A stretch of 16,547 bases of DNA from CAIJMU01 sp035531315 (GTDB lineage Bacteria > Spirochaetota > Spirochaetia > Treponematales > Rectinemataceae), in the NCBI GenBank assembly GCA_035531315.1, contig DATKTD010000043.1:1-16547 (forward strand), given 5' to 3'. A program made the translations under genes and the position numbers. Positions 1 to 6,747 of the stretch are shown one piece after another. Within the stretch, counting starts at the first letter, position 1. Each line of letters starts with the position of its first letter. The notes under the pieces are model-generated. The model had not been told where the DNA came from and did not search any database. It worked only from the letters and a program-made list of their open reading frames with translations.

Positions 1-1015
1 AGAAGGGATTGGCCATCTTTTGCATCGCGCCCGTGCCGTCCTTGTTGACCATGAGTTGGAGGAGACCGACCACTTCCTGCTGGACGTACTCGACCTTGCC
101 GTTGCCGTCATAATCGGCCTTGGCCTTGACGGTGAACACGGCCTCGTCCTTGAACTCGGCGCGGACGGTTCCGGAGTCTGCGAGGTAGAGTTTCTGTCCC
201 GCTACGGCCTTGATTCCATCATGGCAGGCCGCGCAGGAGGCGGTGTTGCCGACGGGAGCCTCGTGGACTTCGCCGGAGACGGTGAAGGCGTGGCCGCTCA
301 CCTCCGGCGAGAAGCCGAAGCGGCCCTTGGGCTGCTCCATATGGCAGGTGACGCAGGTATCGCCGATGACTTGGTAGTGCGGCGAGGATGAATAAGTCTT
401 TCCGACGAACTCGTAGCCGTTGGTTCCTGCGACCATGTCGGCCTCGGGACCATGGTGGGAGGCGCCGCGGGCGGCTACCTTGCCCTTCTGGGCGGGAATC
501 GCCGTCTTGAGGTCGCCGCGGGACATGTGGCAACTGGCGCAGAGGTTTCCGGAACCGCCATCGTAGACGACACCGTTGTACAGGGCGATTTTCTCATTCA
601 CGATCTTGCCGGAAACTACCTTCTGGGTGCGAAGGGCGAAGTTGCCCGTCGTATGCGGGTCGTGACAGGCGAAGCAGCCTGGCTGGGAGGGATAGGCGAT
701 GTAAGGCTGGTTGCCGTTCTTGTCCGTGGCGTTAGCCCAGGCATCGTACTTCTGCGGAGAACCAAAACCGAATTTGGTCGCATATTCGACGTAACCCTCG
801 CTCGTGTGGCAACGCTGGCAGCTCTGGCCATTTGCGTATCGCGAATCACCCATTGTCGCGTGGCCCGATACCTCAAAACCGAGCTTCGCGCCAGCCAAGG
901 GGTATTTGGCCCCCGTGCTTCCGTGACAGCTCATGCAGTCGATGCTGGTTGCCGCAAGGACCGGCAATGCCAAGCCCATAAGCAGGACCAGCATGATGAT
1001 GACATTCTTCCTCAT
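1..1015 (-). CDS. Multihaem (at least six-haem) c-type cytochrome, 3' end outside window
   Basis: Exported electron-transfer protein; the gene runs off the left edge after 338 codons. Residues 1-21 form a signal peptide (MRKN, hydrophobic stretch, PVLA before ATS). Six CxxCH haem-binding motifs begin at residues 27, 66, 114, 159, 221 and 261. Likely distal haem ligands include H52 and H242, in two SGHA repeats, and H187/H188 in SHHGPE. After the last haem comes an EF-hand- or dockerin-like acidic loop, DYDGNGKVE, at 301-309. The ATG at 1015 is preceded by a strong AAGGAGG. The haem spacing suits the doubled-CxxCH multihaem families of anaerobic respirers, but I cannot name the subfamily or redox partner. 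It has its own promoter and is divergent from the phosphoribosyltransferase gene. Cytochromes of this kind are unusual in spirochaetes. The family call is certain; the role (periplasmic or surface electron transfer) is inferred. Confidence 0.93.
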   Translation of the reverse strand, partial: MRKNVIIMLVLLMGLALPVLAATSIDCMSCHGSTGAKYPLAGAKLGFEVSGHATMGDSRYANGQSCQRCHTSEGYVEYATKFGFGSPQKYDAWANATDKNGNQPYIAYPSQPGCFACHDPHTTGNFALRTQKVVSGKIVNEKIALYNGVVYDGGSGNLCASCHMSRGDLKTAIPAQKGKVAARGASHHGPEADMVAGTNGYEFVGKTYSSSPHYQVIGDTCVTCHMEQPKGRFGFSPEVSGHAFTVSGEVHEAPVGNTASCAACHDGIKAVAGQKLYLADSGTVRAEFKDEAVFTVKAKADYDGNGKVEYVQQEVVGLLQLMVNKDGTGAMQKMANPF

Positions 1016-1034
1016 GTATGCGCCTCCTTGAAAT

Positions 1035-1067
1035 GCGGATGACGGGAATCCCTCTTCCCTCATCCGC
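1035..1067 (-). promoter_or_regulatory. Stem-loop at the 5' end of the cytochrome leader
   Basis: An 8-bp perfect inverted repeat, GCGGATGA (1035-1042) and TCATCCGC (1060-1067), continues inward after a one-base bulge by GGGA/TCCC, leaving an 8-nt loop. It lies between the proposed promoter and the AAGGAGG of the cytochrome, so it would be almost the first thing transcribed. It could stabilise the 5' end, or be a protein-binding palindrome in the divergent region. The sequence alone does not separate these. Confidence 0.5.
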
Positions 1068-1070
1068 TCG

Positions 1071-1100
1071 TATACTGTTCCAGTCTTTAGAAGGTGTCAA
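1071..1100 (-). promoter_or_regulatory. Sigma-70-type promoter of the cytochrome gene
   Basis: On the minus strand a perfect TTGACA (1100-1095) is followed after 18 bases by AGTATA (1076-1071); shifting by one or two bases gives GTATAC or TATACG. Transcription would start near 1064, giving a leader of about 50 nt that contains the stem-loop and the AAGGAGG. The -35 is convincing and the exact -10 register is uncertain. Confidence 0.5.
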
Positions 1101-1135
1101 TAAAAAAATCTCGCATGGAAAGTATCTCTACCCAC

Positions 1136-1164
1136 TTGCCCCCCCGGGCCATCCTCCCTACCAT
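1136..1164 (+). promoter_or_regulatory. Possible promoter giving a leaderless transcript of the phosphoribosyltransferase gene
   Basis: TTGCCC (1136-1141), a 17-base spacer and TACCAT (1159-1164) lie just before the ATG at 1171, leaving six bases between the -10 and the start codon. Each hexamer matches consensus at 4 of 6 positions. No Shine-Dalgarno sequence precedes the ATG. The call rests mainly on two other genes here sharing the spacing. Confidence 0.3.
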
Positions 1165-1170
1165 CCCGAC

Positions 1171-1689
1171 ATGGACAAGTATTACTGGAGCTATGAGGAC
1201 ATTCACGAGACGGTACGCGATCTCGCGACGATGGTGAAGGCAAGCGGATTCGAGACGGATGTCATCGTCGCCATCGGCTCGGGAGGTTTCATCCCGGCCC
1301 GAATCCTGCGCACGTATATCAAGAAGCCCATCCTGGCTGTCGGCGTCGCCTACTATGATGTCGACGACCAGCCCACCGAGACGCCCCGTACCCTCCAATG
1401 GATCGAGGAAGCGGAGAGGAAGCTGGCCGGGAAGAACATCCTTCTCGTCGACGAAGTCGACGATTCGCGCGTCACCCTCGAGTACTGCGTCCGCGAGCTC
1501 CTCCGTCACGGCCCCGCCGAGGTCGCCGTGGCCGTCCTCCACAACAAGGACAAGGAGAAGCAGGGAGCCCTCCCCGAGGAGGTGCGACATTATTTCGCCG
1601 GCCGCACCCTGGACGATCTCTGGATCGTCTATCCGTGGGACGCGACCGACATCCGCGCCCACTACGAGGCCGCGCGGGAAGAACGCTAG
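1171..1689 (+). CDS. Phosphoribosyltransferase, hypoxanthine/xanthine type
   Basis: Probable cytoplasmic purine-salvage enzyme moving the ribose-phosphate of PRPP onto a 6-oxopurine base; 172 residues, complete for the type I phosphoribosyltransferase fold. The PRPP-binding signature is LLVDEVDDSRVTL (91-103), where the usual D-D-x-x-D-T-G is E-V-D-D-S-R. IGSGGFIPARIL (35-46) is the conserved N-terminal loop. WIVYPWD near 161-167 resembles the C-terminal base-recognition segment of Hpt/Xpt-like enzymes (COG2236-type). The frame is open back to an ATG at 1018, but similarity begins at MDKYYW, so 1171 was chosen. No Shine-Dalgarno sequence is visible; see the possible leaderless promoter. The next gene starts four bases after the stop. 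The substrate cannot be fixed from sequence. Confidence 0.85.
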   Translation: MDKYYWSYEDIHETVRDLATMVKASGFETDVIVAIGSGGFIPARILRTYIKKPILAVGVAYYDVDDQPTETPRTLQWIEEAERKLAGKNILLVDEVDDSRVTLEYCVRELLRHGPAEVAVAVLHNKDKEKQGALPEEVRHYFAGRTLDDLWIVYPWDATDIRAHYEAAREER

Positions 1690-1693
1690 GTCC

Positions 1694-3022
1694 GTGCGGC
1701 CCTTCCTCTTCCTTGGTCTTGTGGCGCTTTTGTTGATGCCCGCAGCGGCTGCCCCTGTCGCGGGGGCCGTTGCGGCCGCTGGAGGGACTGCGGGAAGGAA
1801 GGTCACGGCCCTCGTCTCGCGCAGCCTCTCCGGGGCGCCAAGCGCTCCCATGGCGGAAGGGGAGGAGGGTTTTCTCTCCATTGAAGCCCGCGATGCGGCT
1901 GGCAGGCTGGTCCTCCTTGGCTGGGCAAAGGCCGGCGCGGGAGGTGCCGCTAGTTCGAAGGGCGCCACGACCCTTCCTGTTCCGGCCTTGTCGAGTTCCA
2001 TCGACGATTTTCTCATTTATACCTTCTACCGAGATTCACAGGGCCGCGTCACCTCGATTGGAGAGCGCAAGGGAAGCGGGCCACTCGAGGCGACAAGCAG
2101 CTGGATTCGCGGCGACGATGGTCGCCTCCAGCGCATCGAACGGAGGGAGAAGGGTAAGCTCGCCGAGAGCCTGTCCTTCTCCTGGGATGGCTCGGGGGGC
2201 TCGGCTCGCCTCCTCCTCCTCGATGGCGAGGGGAGTCCAAAGGGCGGCGGGCTGCTCGAGACGGGGGAAGGCGGCATCGAGGGCCGATCGGTCTTTCTGA
2301 GTCTCGTCGATGCCGATGGCAAGGATGATGGCGGTCTGAGTCTTGCATGGGATGCCGGAGGCCGGCTGACGCGTTGGGCGATCCGAAAAGGGCCGAAGGC
2401 CGAGACAGGTCCTGCCGGCTCTCCCGCTGGCGCGACGGCCTCGCAGGGAGCGGATTCAGCCTCCGACGCGCTGGCTTCGGCCGCCGCCGGAGGGGCGATC
2501 GCCGCCGGAGGGGCGGCTACCATCGGAGGGGCGGCTACCAGTCCCGGCATCCTCGACCTCCTCTTTCCCATTTGGCCAAGGGATCAGGCTTCCTTCGAGC
2601 TTTTTGCCAGCCTTGTAGCTCCCGCGGGGAATGGCGATTTTCGAGCCTTCTCTGAATCGGGGCCCCTCATCCTTCCCTTTGACAGGCCTAAGGAGGGCTC
2701 CATCGATTTTCTCTGGGATGGGCAGGGTCGTCTGCTCGAGGCCATTCAGACCGATGCCTCGGGAACTAGGATCGCTTCGCTGGAATACCGCTACGATCAG
2801 CGAGGTCTTCTTGTCGACGAAGCCTACTCGGGTACGGGAGAGGATGGCGCCAAAGACGCGGCCATTCTCCGGGTCTATCGCCTCGATTCGAGGAGGCGCT
2901 GGCTGGAATGTTCCTCCTTCGAGCGCAGCGACAGGCCCTTGCAGGGAGGGCTCCGCCCCCTCGAATGGATAGGCCATAAAATCCTCGTCCTGCCTCCCCA
3001 GACCCCGGCCGCCTCACCCTGA
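1694..3022 (+). CDS. Secreted protein with degenerate YD-like repeats, function unknown
   Basis: 442 residues from a GTG start; I do not recognise a named family. Residues 1-20 look like a signal peptide (one Arg, then a Leu/Ala-rich core ending in AAAA before P21), with no lipobox cysteine. A short motif of aromatic-D-x-x-G-R recurs: YRDSQGRV (112-119), WDAGGRL (219-225), WDGQGRL (341-347) and YRYDQRGL (365-372). This spacing resembles the YD repeats of Rhs/wall-associated proteins, in degenerate form, and suggests beta-strand surface repeats. An Ala/Gly linker at 266-283 comes from an 18-bp tandem repeat and separates two halves. The GTG lies four bases after the upstream stop, implying co-transcription. 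The gene is clearly coding (no competing frame fits a signal peptide); its role as an envelope or periplasmic protein is inferred. Confidence 0.72.
   Translation: MRPFLFLGLVALLLMPAAAAPVAGAVAAAGGTAGRKVTALVSRSLSGAPSAPMAEGEEGFLSIEARDAAGRLVLLGWAKAGAGGAASSKGATTLPVPALSSSIDDFLIYTFYRDSQGRVTSIGERKGSGPLEATSSWIRGDDGRLQRIERREKGKLAESLSFSWDGSGGSARLLLLDGEGSPKGGGLLETGEGGIEGRSVFLSLVDADGKDDGGLSLAWDAGGRLTRWAIRKGPKAETGPAGSPAGATASQGADSASDALASAAAGGAIAAGGAATIGGAATSPGILDLLFPIWPRDQASFELFASLVAPAGNGDFRAFSESGPLILPFDRPKEGSIDFLWDGQGRLLEAIQTDASGTRIASLEYRYDQRGLLVDEAYSGTGEDGAKDAAILRVYRLDSRRRWLECSSFERSDRPLQGGLRPLEWIGHKILVLPPQTPAASP
2489..2542 (+). repeat. 18-bp tandem repeat, three copies, in-frame linker
   Basis: Copies lie at 2489-2506, 2507-2524 and 2525-2542, all beginning GGAGGGGCG. 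Copies 2 and 3 are identical over the first 16 bases, while copy 1 has diverged in its second half. They encode GGAIAA, GGAATI and GGAATS. Copy-number change would alter linker length by six residues without a frameshift. Confidence 0.85.
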
Positions 3023-3092
3023 GTTAGGAACTCCATATATAGTGTAGTCCCTCGCAACGGGGGAGAGGAGTCTTTCGCCCCGCCCTTTTCCC

Positions 3093-3122
3093 TTGGCAGC
3101 TTTCATCGCCCGCGGCTATACT
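3093..3122 (+). promoter_or_regulatory. Sigma-70-type promoter upstream of the acetyltransferase gene
   Basis: TTGGCA (3093-3098), an 18-base spacer and TATACT (3117-3122) match consensus at 5 of 6 positions each. The start codon is about 98 bases downstream. A weaker alternative, TTGGGC (3147-3152) with TATACC (3169-3174), lies closer to the gene and would suit the upstream ATG at 3184. Confidence 0.5.
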
Positions 3123-3219
3123 CCCTCCTTCGATCCGCTTTGCGTCTTGGGCGCTGGATCGATCCGGATATACCGGAAATCCGATGCGGATCCGATTCAC
3201 GGAACCGACTGGAGCGGCA

Positions 3220-4347
3220 ATGTCCCTCACTCTTCGTCGCGTCGAAAGCCGTCGCGACCTCAAGGCCTTCATAGCCTTTCCTTCCCGCCTTTTCCGCGGC
3301 AATCCCTACTATGTTCCCAGCCTGCGTTTCGACGATCTCAACACCCTCGATCCGAAGCGCAATCCCGCCTTCGAATTCTGCGAGGCGGCCTATTGGCTCG
3401 CGGAGCGCGACGGCCGGGCGGTGGGTCGGATTGCGGCCATCCTCAACAGGCGCTATGTCGAGAAGTGGGGGAACAAGTACGCCCGTTTCGGCTGGATGGA
3501 TTTCGTCGAGGACTTCGAGGTGGCCAAGGCCCTCGTCGGCGCGGTGGAGTCCTGGGCCCGCGAACACGGCCTCGAGGGGGTGCACGGCCCCCTCGGCTTT
3601 ACCGACCTCGACCGCGAGGGGCTCCTCGTCGAGGGCCATGACCGGGTGGCCACGCTCGCGACCAACTGGAATCCTCCCTATTATGCCGATTATATCGAGA
3701 GGCTCGGCTACGCCAAGGATACCGACTGGGTCGAGTTCCTCATCCCCGTACCGGACGAAGTGCCGGAGAAGGTGAGGCGCGTCAACGAGATCCTCGCGAA
3801 GAGGACGGGAGTCCGCATCTACGAATGGACATCGAAGAAGAAGCTCGCGGCGCGTTACGCGAAAGATCTCTTCGCCCTGATCGACGAGGCCTATGCCGGG
3901 CTGTACGGGACGACGCCGCTTTCGCCCCGTCAGGTCGCGGCCTACACGGCCCAGTACTTCGGCTTCGTCGATCCGCGCTTCACCAAGGTCCTCGTCGACG
4001 AGGAGGAGCGCCTGGTCGGTTTCGGCATCGCCATGCCGAGTCTGTCGCGGGCCCTCCAGAAAAGTCGCGGAAGGCTCTTCCCTCTGGGCTGGCTCCACCT
4101 CATCCTCGCCCTCCGCAGACCCGAGATCCTGGATCTCTACCTCGTGGGGGTCCGGAAGGAATGGCAGTCTCGTGGCATCGTCGCCCTCCTCCTCGGCTCC
4201 ATCAACGAAAGTGCGCGGGAGGCTGGCATAAGGTTCGCCGAATCCAATCCCGAACTCGAGGACAACACGGCCGTGCACGGCCTCTGGAAGACCCACGACC
4301 GCACCCAGCACAAGCGGCGGCGCGTCTATCTCAAGCGGCTGGCCTAG
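3220..4347 (+). CDS. Large GNAT-family N-acetyltransferase
   Basis: 375-residue cytoplasmic protein of the long GNAT-like type seen in several phyla. The N-terminus, RRVESRRDLKAFIAFPSRLF followed by GNPYYVPSL, matches the typical opening of that family. The C-terminal half holds the acetyl-CoA site: LVGFGIAMPSL (265-275) and VGVRKEWQSRGIVALLL (309-325), the Q/R-x-x-G/R-type pyrophosphate loop, then ESNPELEDNTAV (341-352). The N-terminal half (about 1-190) looks like a second, degenerate GNAT fold. The ATG at 3220 has GGAG five bases upstream and fits the family; the ATG at 3184 would add 12 residues with no clear ribosome site. The acceptor substrate is unknown. It is monocistronic and convergent with the HD-GYP gene. 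Confidence 0.8.
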   Translation: MSLTLRRVESRRDLKAFIAFPSRLFRGNPYYVPSLRFDDLNTLDPKRNPAFEFCEAAYWLAERDGRAVGRIAAILNRRYVEKWGNKYARFGWMDFVEDFEVAKALVGAVESWAREHGLEGVHGPLGFTDLDREGLLVEGHDRVATLATNWNPPYYADYIERLGYAKDTDWVEFLIPVPDEVPEKVRRVNEILAKRTGVRIYEWTSKKKLAARYAKDLFALIDEAYAGLYGTTPLSPRQVAAYTAQYFGFVDPRFTKVLVDEEERLVGFGIAMPSLSRALQKSRGRLFPLGWLHLILALRRPEILDLYLVGVRKEWQSRGIVALLLGSINESAREAGIRFAESNPELEDNTAVHGLWKTHDRTQHKRRRVYLKRLA

Positions 4348-4360
4348 GACTGAATAGGGG

Positions 4361-4411
4361 CGGGCCGACCGGCCCGTCCATTCGGGCGCGTCGGTCCGAG
4401 CCCGGGCCGAC
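4361..4411. terminator. Two hairpins between convergent genes, possible bidirectional terminator
   Basis: The first hairpin is CGGGCC/GGCCCG (4361-4366, 4371-4376) with loop GACC. The second is GTCGGTCC (4390-4397) with GGGCCGAC (4404-4411), eight pairs including one G-U in the plus transcript, loop GAGCCC. Neither is followed by a clear T-run. They fill the 79-base gap between two convergent stops, which is the main support for a termination role. Confidence 0.45.
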
Positions 4412-4426
4412 TCCGCCGCGCTCTCC

Positions 4427-5545
4427 CTATTCGTCCGCGTTCGCGATATGGATCGCCGCGAAGTCCGTCGACACCTTCTTGAAGGCATCGACGATTCCCG
4501 GATCGAAATGGCTCCCCGACTCCCTTTCTATGACCGCGCAGGCGGTTTCGTGCGACATGGGTTCCTTGTAAGGCCTTCTGGCCCTGAGGGCGTCGTAGAC
4601 GTCGGCCAGGGCCACGATCCGCGCCGATAGGGGAATGGCGTCTTCGAGGAGGTTGAAGGGATAGCCCGAACCGTTCCACCTTTCGTGATGCGATCGGGCG
4701 ATGTCCTGGGCCATGCGGTTCGGGTAACTCGCGAGTATGAGGGCTCCCGTGATCGGGTGCTCCCTCATCTCTACCCATTCCGTCTCGTCGAGCCTCCCGT
4801 TCTTGTGGATGATGCGCTCGGGCACGCCGATCTTGCCGATGTCGTGCATCGCCGCTATCCATCCGATGTCCTCGATGAAGTCGCGGTCGACCTCGGGCCA
4901 CTTCTCCGGGGCGATTTCGTACAGGGCCAGGGCGAGGCGTCGCGAATAGAAATTGACGCGCTGGACGTGGCGCCCCGTCTCGTTGTCCTTGAGGAGGGAA
5001 GCCTCGAGGAGGGCCTCGAGATAGAGCCGCTGATAGCCGTGGCGATCCGTCGTCACGTCGTCGAAGTACACCGAATAGACCGGCGGGCGTTTGTGCTGGG
5101 CCCCATCGGGCCAGAGGGGAAAGATGTGGGCCTTGAGATCGAGGGTGAGCTTGTCCCTCCGCCTGAAGATTATGTCGCCCTTCCACACGAAGCCGGCTGT
5201 CGGGTCGGCGAGGCTCTGCTTGATGACCGTAAGGGCCTGCGAGCCCATCTGCTGCCAGATCGCGGCCGCGAAGGAGACGAGCTCGCTCGCGTGATAGCGC
5301 GTGAGGAGCGCCTTGCAGGTGTCGTTCTTGTACAGGAACTCGAGGGTCGTGCTGTTGTCGATGATGGCGATCGGCTCGGGTATGGCCGCGAAGCTGTGGA
5401 TCATGCCGGCGATGGCCGGATCGCCGAGGATGCGCGCCCTTTCTGCCAGGTCGACGTTGGGTGCGAAAATTGGCCCCCCGTCGACCACATCGATATCGAG
5501 GTCGATATCGAGGTCGAGAAGATCCTTCTCCTCTTCGGAACCCAT
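4427..5545 (-). CDS. HD-GYP cyclic di-GMP phosphodiesterase with N-terminal PAS-like domain
   Basis: 372-residue cytoplasmic protein expected to hydrolyse cyclic di-GMP. The HD-GYP domain spans about 170-360. Metal-site and signature residues are present: GRHVQR (H193), AAMHDIGKIGVPE (H234-D235, K238), REHP (H263), HHERWNGSGYP (H286, H287, then GYP at 294-296) and ALADVYDAL (D315). GYP is intact, so activity is likely. Residues 50-165 look like a PAS-type sensor (PEPIAIIDNSTTLEFLYKN), possibly binding a ligand. No receiver domain or membrane segment is seen. The N-terminus has an alternating acidic stretch, DLDIDLDID, made by a 12-bp duplication. It follows tsaB after 75 bases and may be read through from it. 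The PilZ gene of the same signalling system is 1.5 kb upstream. A G-rich stretch with AGGA close to the ATG supports the start. Confidence 0.93.
   Translation of the reverse strand: MGSEEEKDLLDLDIDLDIDVVDGGPIFAPNVDLAERARILGDPAIAGMIHSFAAIPEPIAIIDNSTTLEFLYKNDTCKALLTRYHASELVSFAAAIWQQMGSQALTVIKQSLADPTAGFVWKGDIIFRRRDKLTLDLKAHIFPLWPDGAQHKRPPVYSVYFDDVTTDRHGYQRLYLEALLEASLLKDNETGRHVQRVNFYSRRLALALYEIAPEKWPEVDRDFIEDIGWIAAMHDIGKIGVPERIIHKNGRLDETEWVEMREHPITGALILASYPNRMAQDIARSHHERWNGSGYPFNLLEDAIPLSARIVALADVYDALRARRPYKEPMSHETACAVIERESGSHFDPGIVDAFKKVSTDFAAIHIANADE
5491..5514 (-). repeat. Perfect 12-bp tandem duplication in the HD-GYP gene
   Basis: CGATATCGAGGT occurs twice in a row (5491-5502, 5503-5514) and continues as a partial third copy. 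It encodes the DLDI-type acidic stretch near residues 11-19. It keeps the frame. Confidence 0.85.
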
Positions 5546-5620
5546 GTCCTGCCCCCATCGATCCCCGCCGACTCGGCTGGATCGTGCTTTTTACTTCGCC
5601 CGGGTTTTCCCCGGCTCCAA

Positions 5621-6307
5621 TTAAGCTTTCTTGTCGCCGCCATCCTTGTTCGCCGAAGCCTCTTCGGCCTCGCTTGGTCTGAGATAGAGGGGCCCCGCCG
5701 AGTCGGAAAATCCGCCCTGGGCGGAAAACCTGCGTGCCGCCAATACAGAGAGCGCCCGGGCGGCGCCATTGCCGGCCCTCGGATCAAGCCTTATGCCGCT
5801 CCGCTCCGTCGCAAGAGCCTCGAGCATGACCGCGTCTGGCCCCGTGACGAGGGTTTCGGGATATCGATCCAGGAGGGCGGCGAGATCCTCGAGGCTGATG
5901 TCGAGCCAGCCTCCCTGTCGCTCGCCGCGAAGATAGATGGCCGAGTAGAGTCTTCCCTTGCGGGCGTCGATGACGGGTACGACGGCCCCCGAAAAATTCT
6001 CGAGACCCCAGGCCAGGCAATCGAGGGTTGGTACGGCGACCCAGGGCTTGCCGAGCCCGCCCGCAATCCCCTTGGCCGTCGCCATGCCGATGCGGAGGCC
6101 CGTGAAGGAGCCGGGGCCTTCGGTGCAGGCGACGAGATCGATGTCCGCCTTGGTCAGACGCGCCCTCGTCACGCAGAAATCGACGAGGTCGATGATGCTC
6201 TCGGCGTGCGTGAGGCCTACATCGAGGAGGGCCTCGGTGCGCCCCTTCCCTGTCGCGAGACAGACCGAAAGCAGGGCGGTGGAGGAATCGATGGCGAGGA
6301 CGTTCAT
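5621..6307 (-). CDS. tsaB: TsaB, tRNA t6A37 synthesis protein
   Basis: 228 residues, the usual length for TsaB (YeaZ). TsaB is the non-catalytic ASKHA-fold partner of TsaD; with TsaE it transfers threonylcarbamoyl to A37 of ANN-decoding tRNAs. The N-terminal strand NVLAIDSSTALLSVCL and the hallmark EGPGSFTGLRIG (63-74), followed by GMATAKGIA, are intact. H34 in LTHAES is the usual motif. Its ATG overlaps the tsaE stop as ATGA, giving translational coupling. tsaD and tsaC are not in the window. The last 20 residues (EEASANKDGGDKKA) are a charged tail and probably disordered. Very secure call. Confidence 0.95.
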   Translation of the reverse strand: MNVLAIDSSTALLSVCLATGKGRTEALLDVGLTHAESIIDLVDFCVTRARLTKADIDLVACTEGPGSFTGLRIGMATAKGIAGGLGKPWVAVPTLDCLAWGLENFSGAVVPVIDARKGRLYSAIYLRGERQGGWLDISLEDLAALLDRYPETLVTGPDAVMLEALATERSGIRLDPRAGNGAARALSVLAARRFSAQGGFSDSAGPLYLRPSEAEEASANKDGGDKKA

Positions 6308-6747
6308 GGGGCAAGCCAATCGTCGGGTATGGGACCCGACAGGAGGGCGAGACGCGAATCGTCGTCCCGCACCTCCAATTCGATACCGACCGTCCCGGGA
6401 GGCAGCAATTCGGTCACCTTCTCGCTCCATTCGATGGCCACGACCCCGCCCTGGTCGGAGAGGATGTCGGCGGCGCCGACGGCGGCGAATTCGTCGGCGT
6501 CGGAGAGACGCCAGGCGTCGACGTGATGGAACCGGAGCCTTCCCTGGTATTCGGACACGATGGTGTAGGTCGGGCTCGTAACCTCCTCGTCGATGCCGAG
6601 GCCCCGGGCGATGCCCTTGGCGAGAAGGGTCTTTCCGGCGCCGAGACCACCCCGCAGCGCGAGGACGAGGCCTCCGCGCGCCTTGTTGCCGATGCGCTCG
6701 CCGAAGGCGAAGGTCGCCTCGGGCGAGGGCAGGAGGAGTTCCTTCAG
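6304..6747 (-). CDS. tsaE: TsaE, t6A ATPase, apparently with a CTG start
   Basis: P-loop ATPase that drives turnover of the TsaB-TsaD complex. Visible motifs: Walker A GGLGAGKT (33-40), switch-like SPTYT (58-62), HHVDAWRL (74-81) and IEWSEK (105-110). The length of 147 residues matches the family. The frame is open back to a TGA near 6848 but contains no ATG, GTG or TTG before the P-loop. The first good candidate is CTG at 6747, preceded by GGGGAAG at six bases and overlapping the upstream TGA as CTGA, just as tsaB overlaps tsaE as ATGA. Starting there gives the N-terminus (M)KELLLPSPEATFAFGERI, which aligns with other TsaE proteins. A later start would remove the conserved first helix. The family call is secure; the start is inferred. 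Confidence 0.9.
   Translation of the reverse strand: MKELLLPSPEATFAFGERIGNKARGGLVLALRGGLGAGKTLLAKGIARGLGIDEEVTSPTYTIVSEYQGRLRFHHVDAWRLSDADEFAAVGAADILSDQGGVVAIEWSEKVTELLPPGTVGIELEVRDDDSRLALLSGPIPDDWLAP

Noticed and set aside
452..1042. Open frames on the plus strand (also 20-391) opposite the cytochrome
   Set aside because: The minus strand encodes six CxxCH motifs and a signal peptide in one unbroken frame.
1018..1170. N-terminal extension of the phosphoribosyltransferase to the ATG at 1018
   Set aside because: The extra 51 residues would cover the cytochrome promoter and leader and show no family similarity.
3103..4488. A 461-codon open frame on the minus strand opposite the acetyltransferase
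   Set aside because: Low-complexity translation with no family; the plus-strand frame has the acetyl-CoA motif and a ribosome site.
5596..5616. Hairpin-like CCCGGG/CCCCGG around TTTT between HD-GYP and tsaB as a terminator
   Set aside because: Only two short stems broken by a mismatch, and no T-run in the minus direction; read-through from tsaB seems as likely.
4685..6526. A 613-codon open frame on the plus strand across HD-GYP, tsaB and tsaE
   Set aside because: It is the shadow of three confidently recognised minus-strand genes and has no motif or ribosome site of its own.
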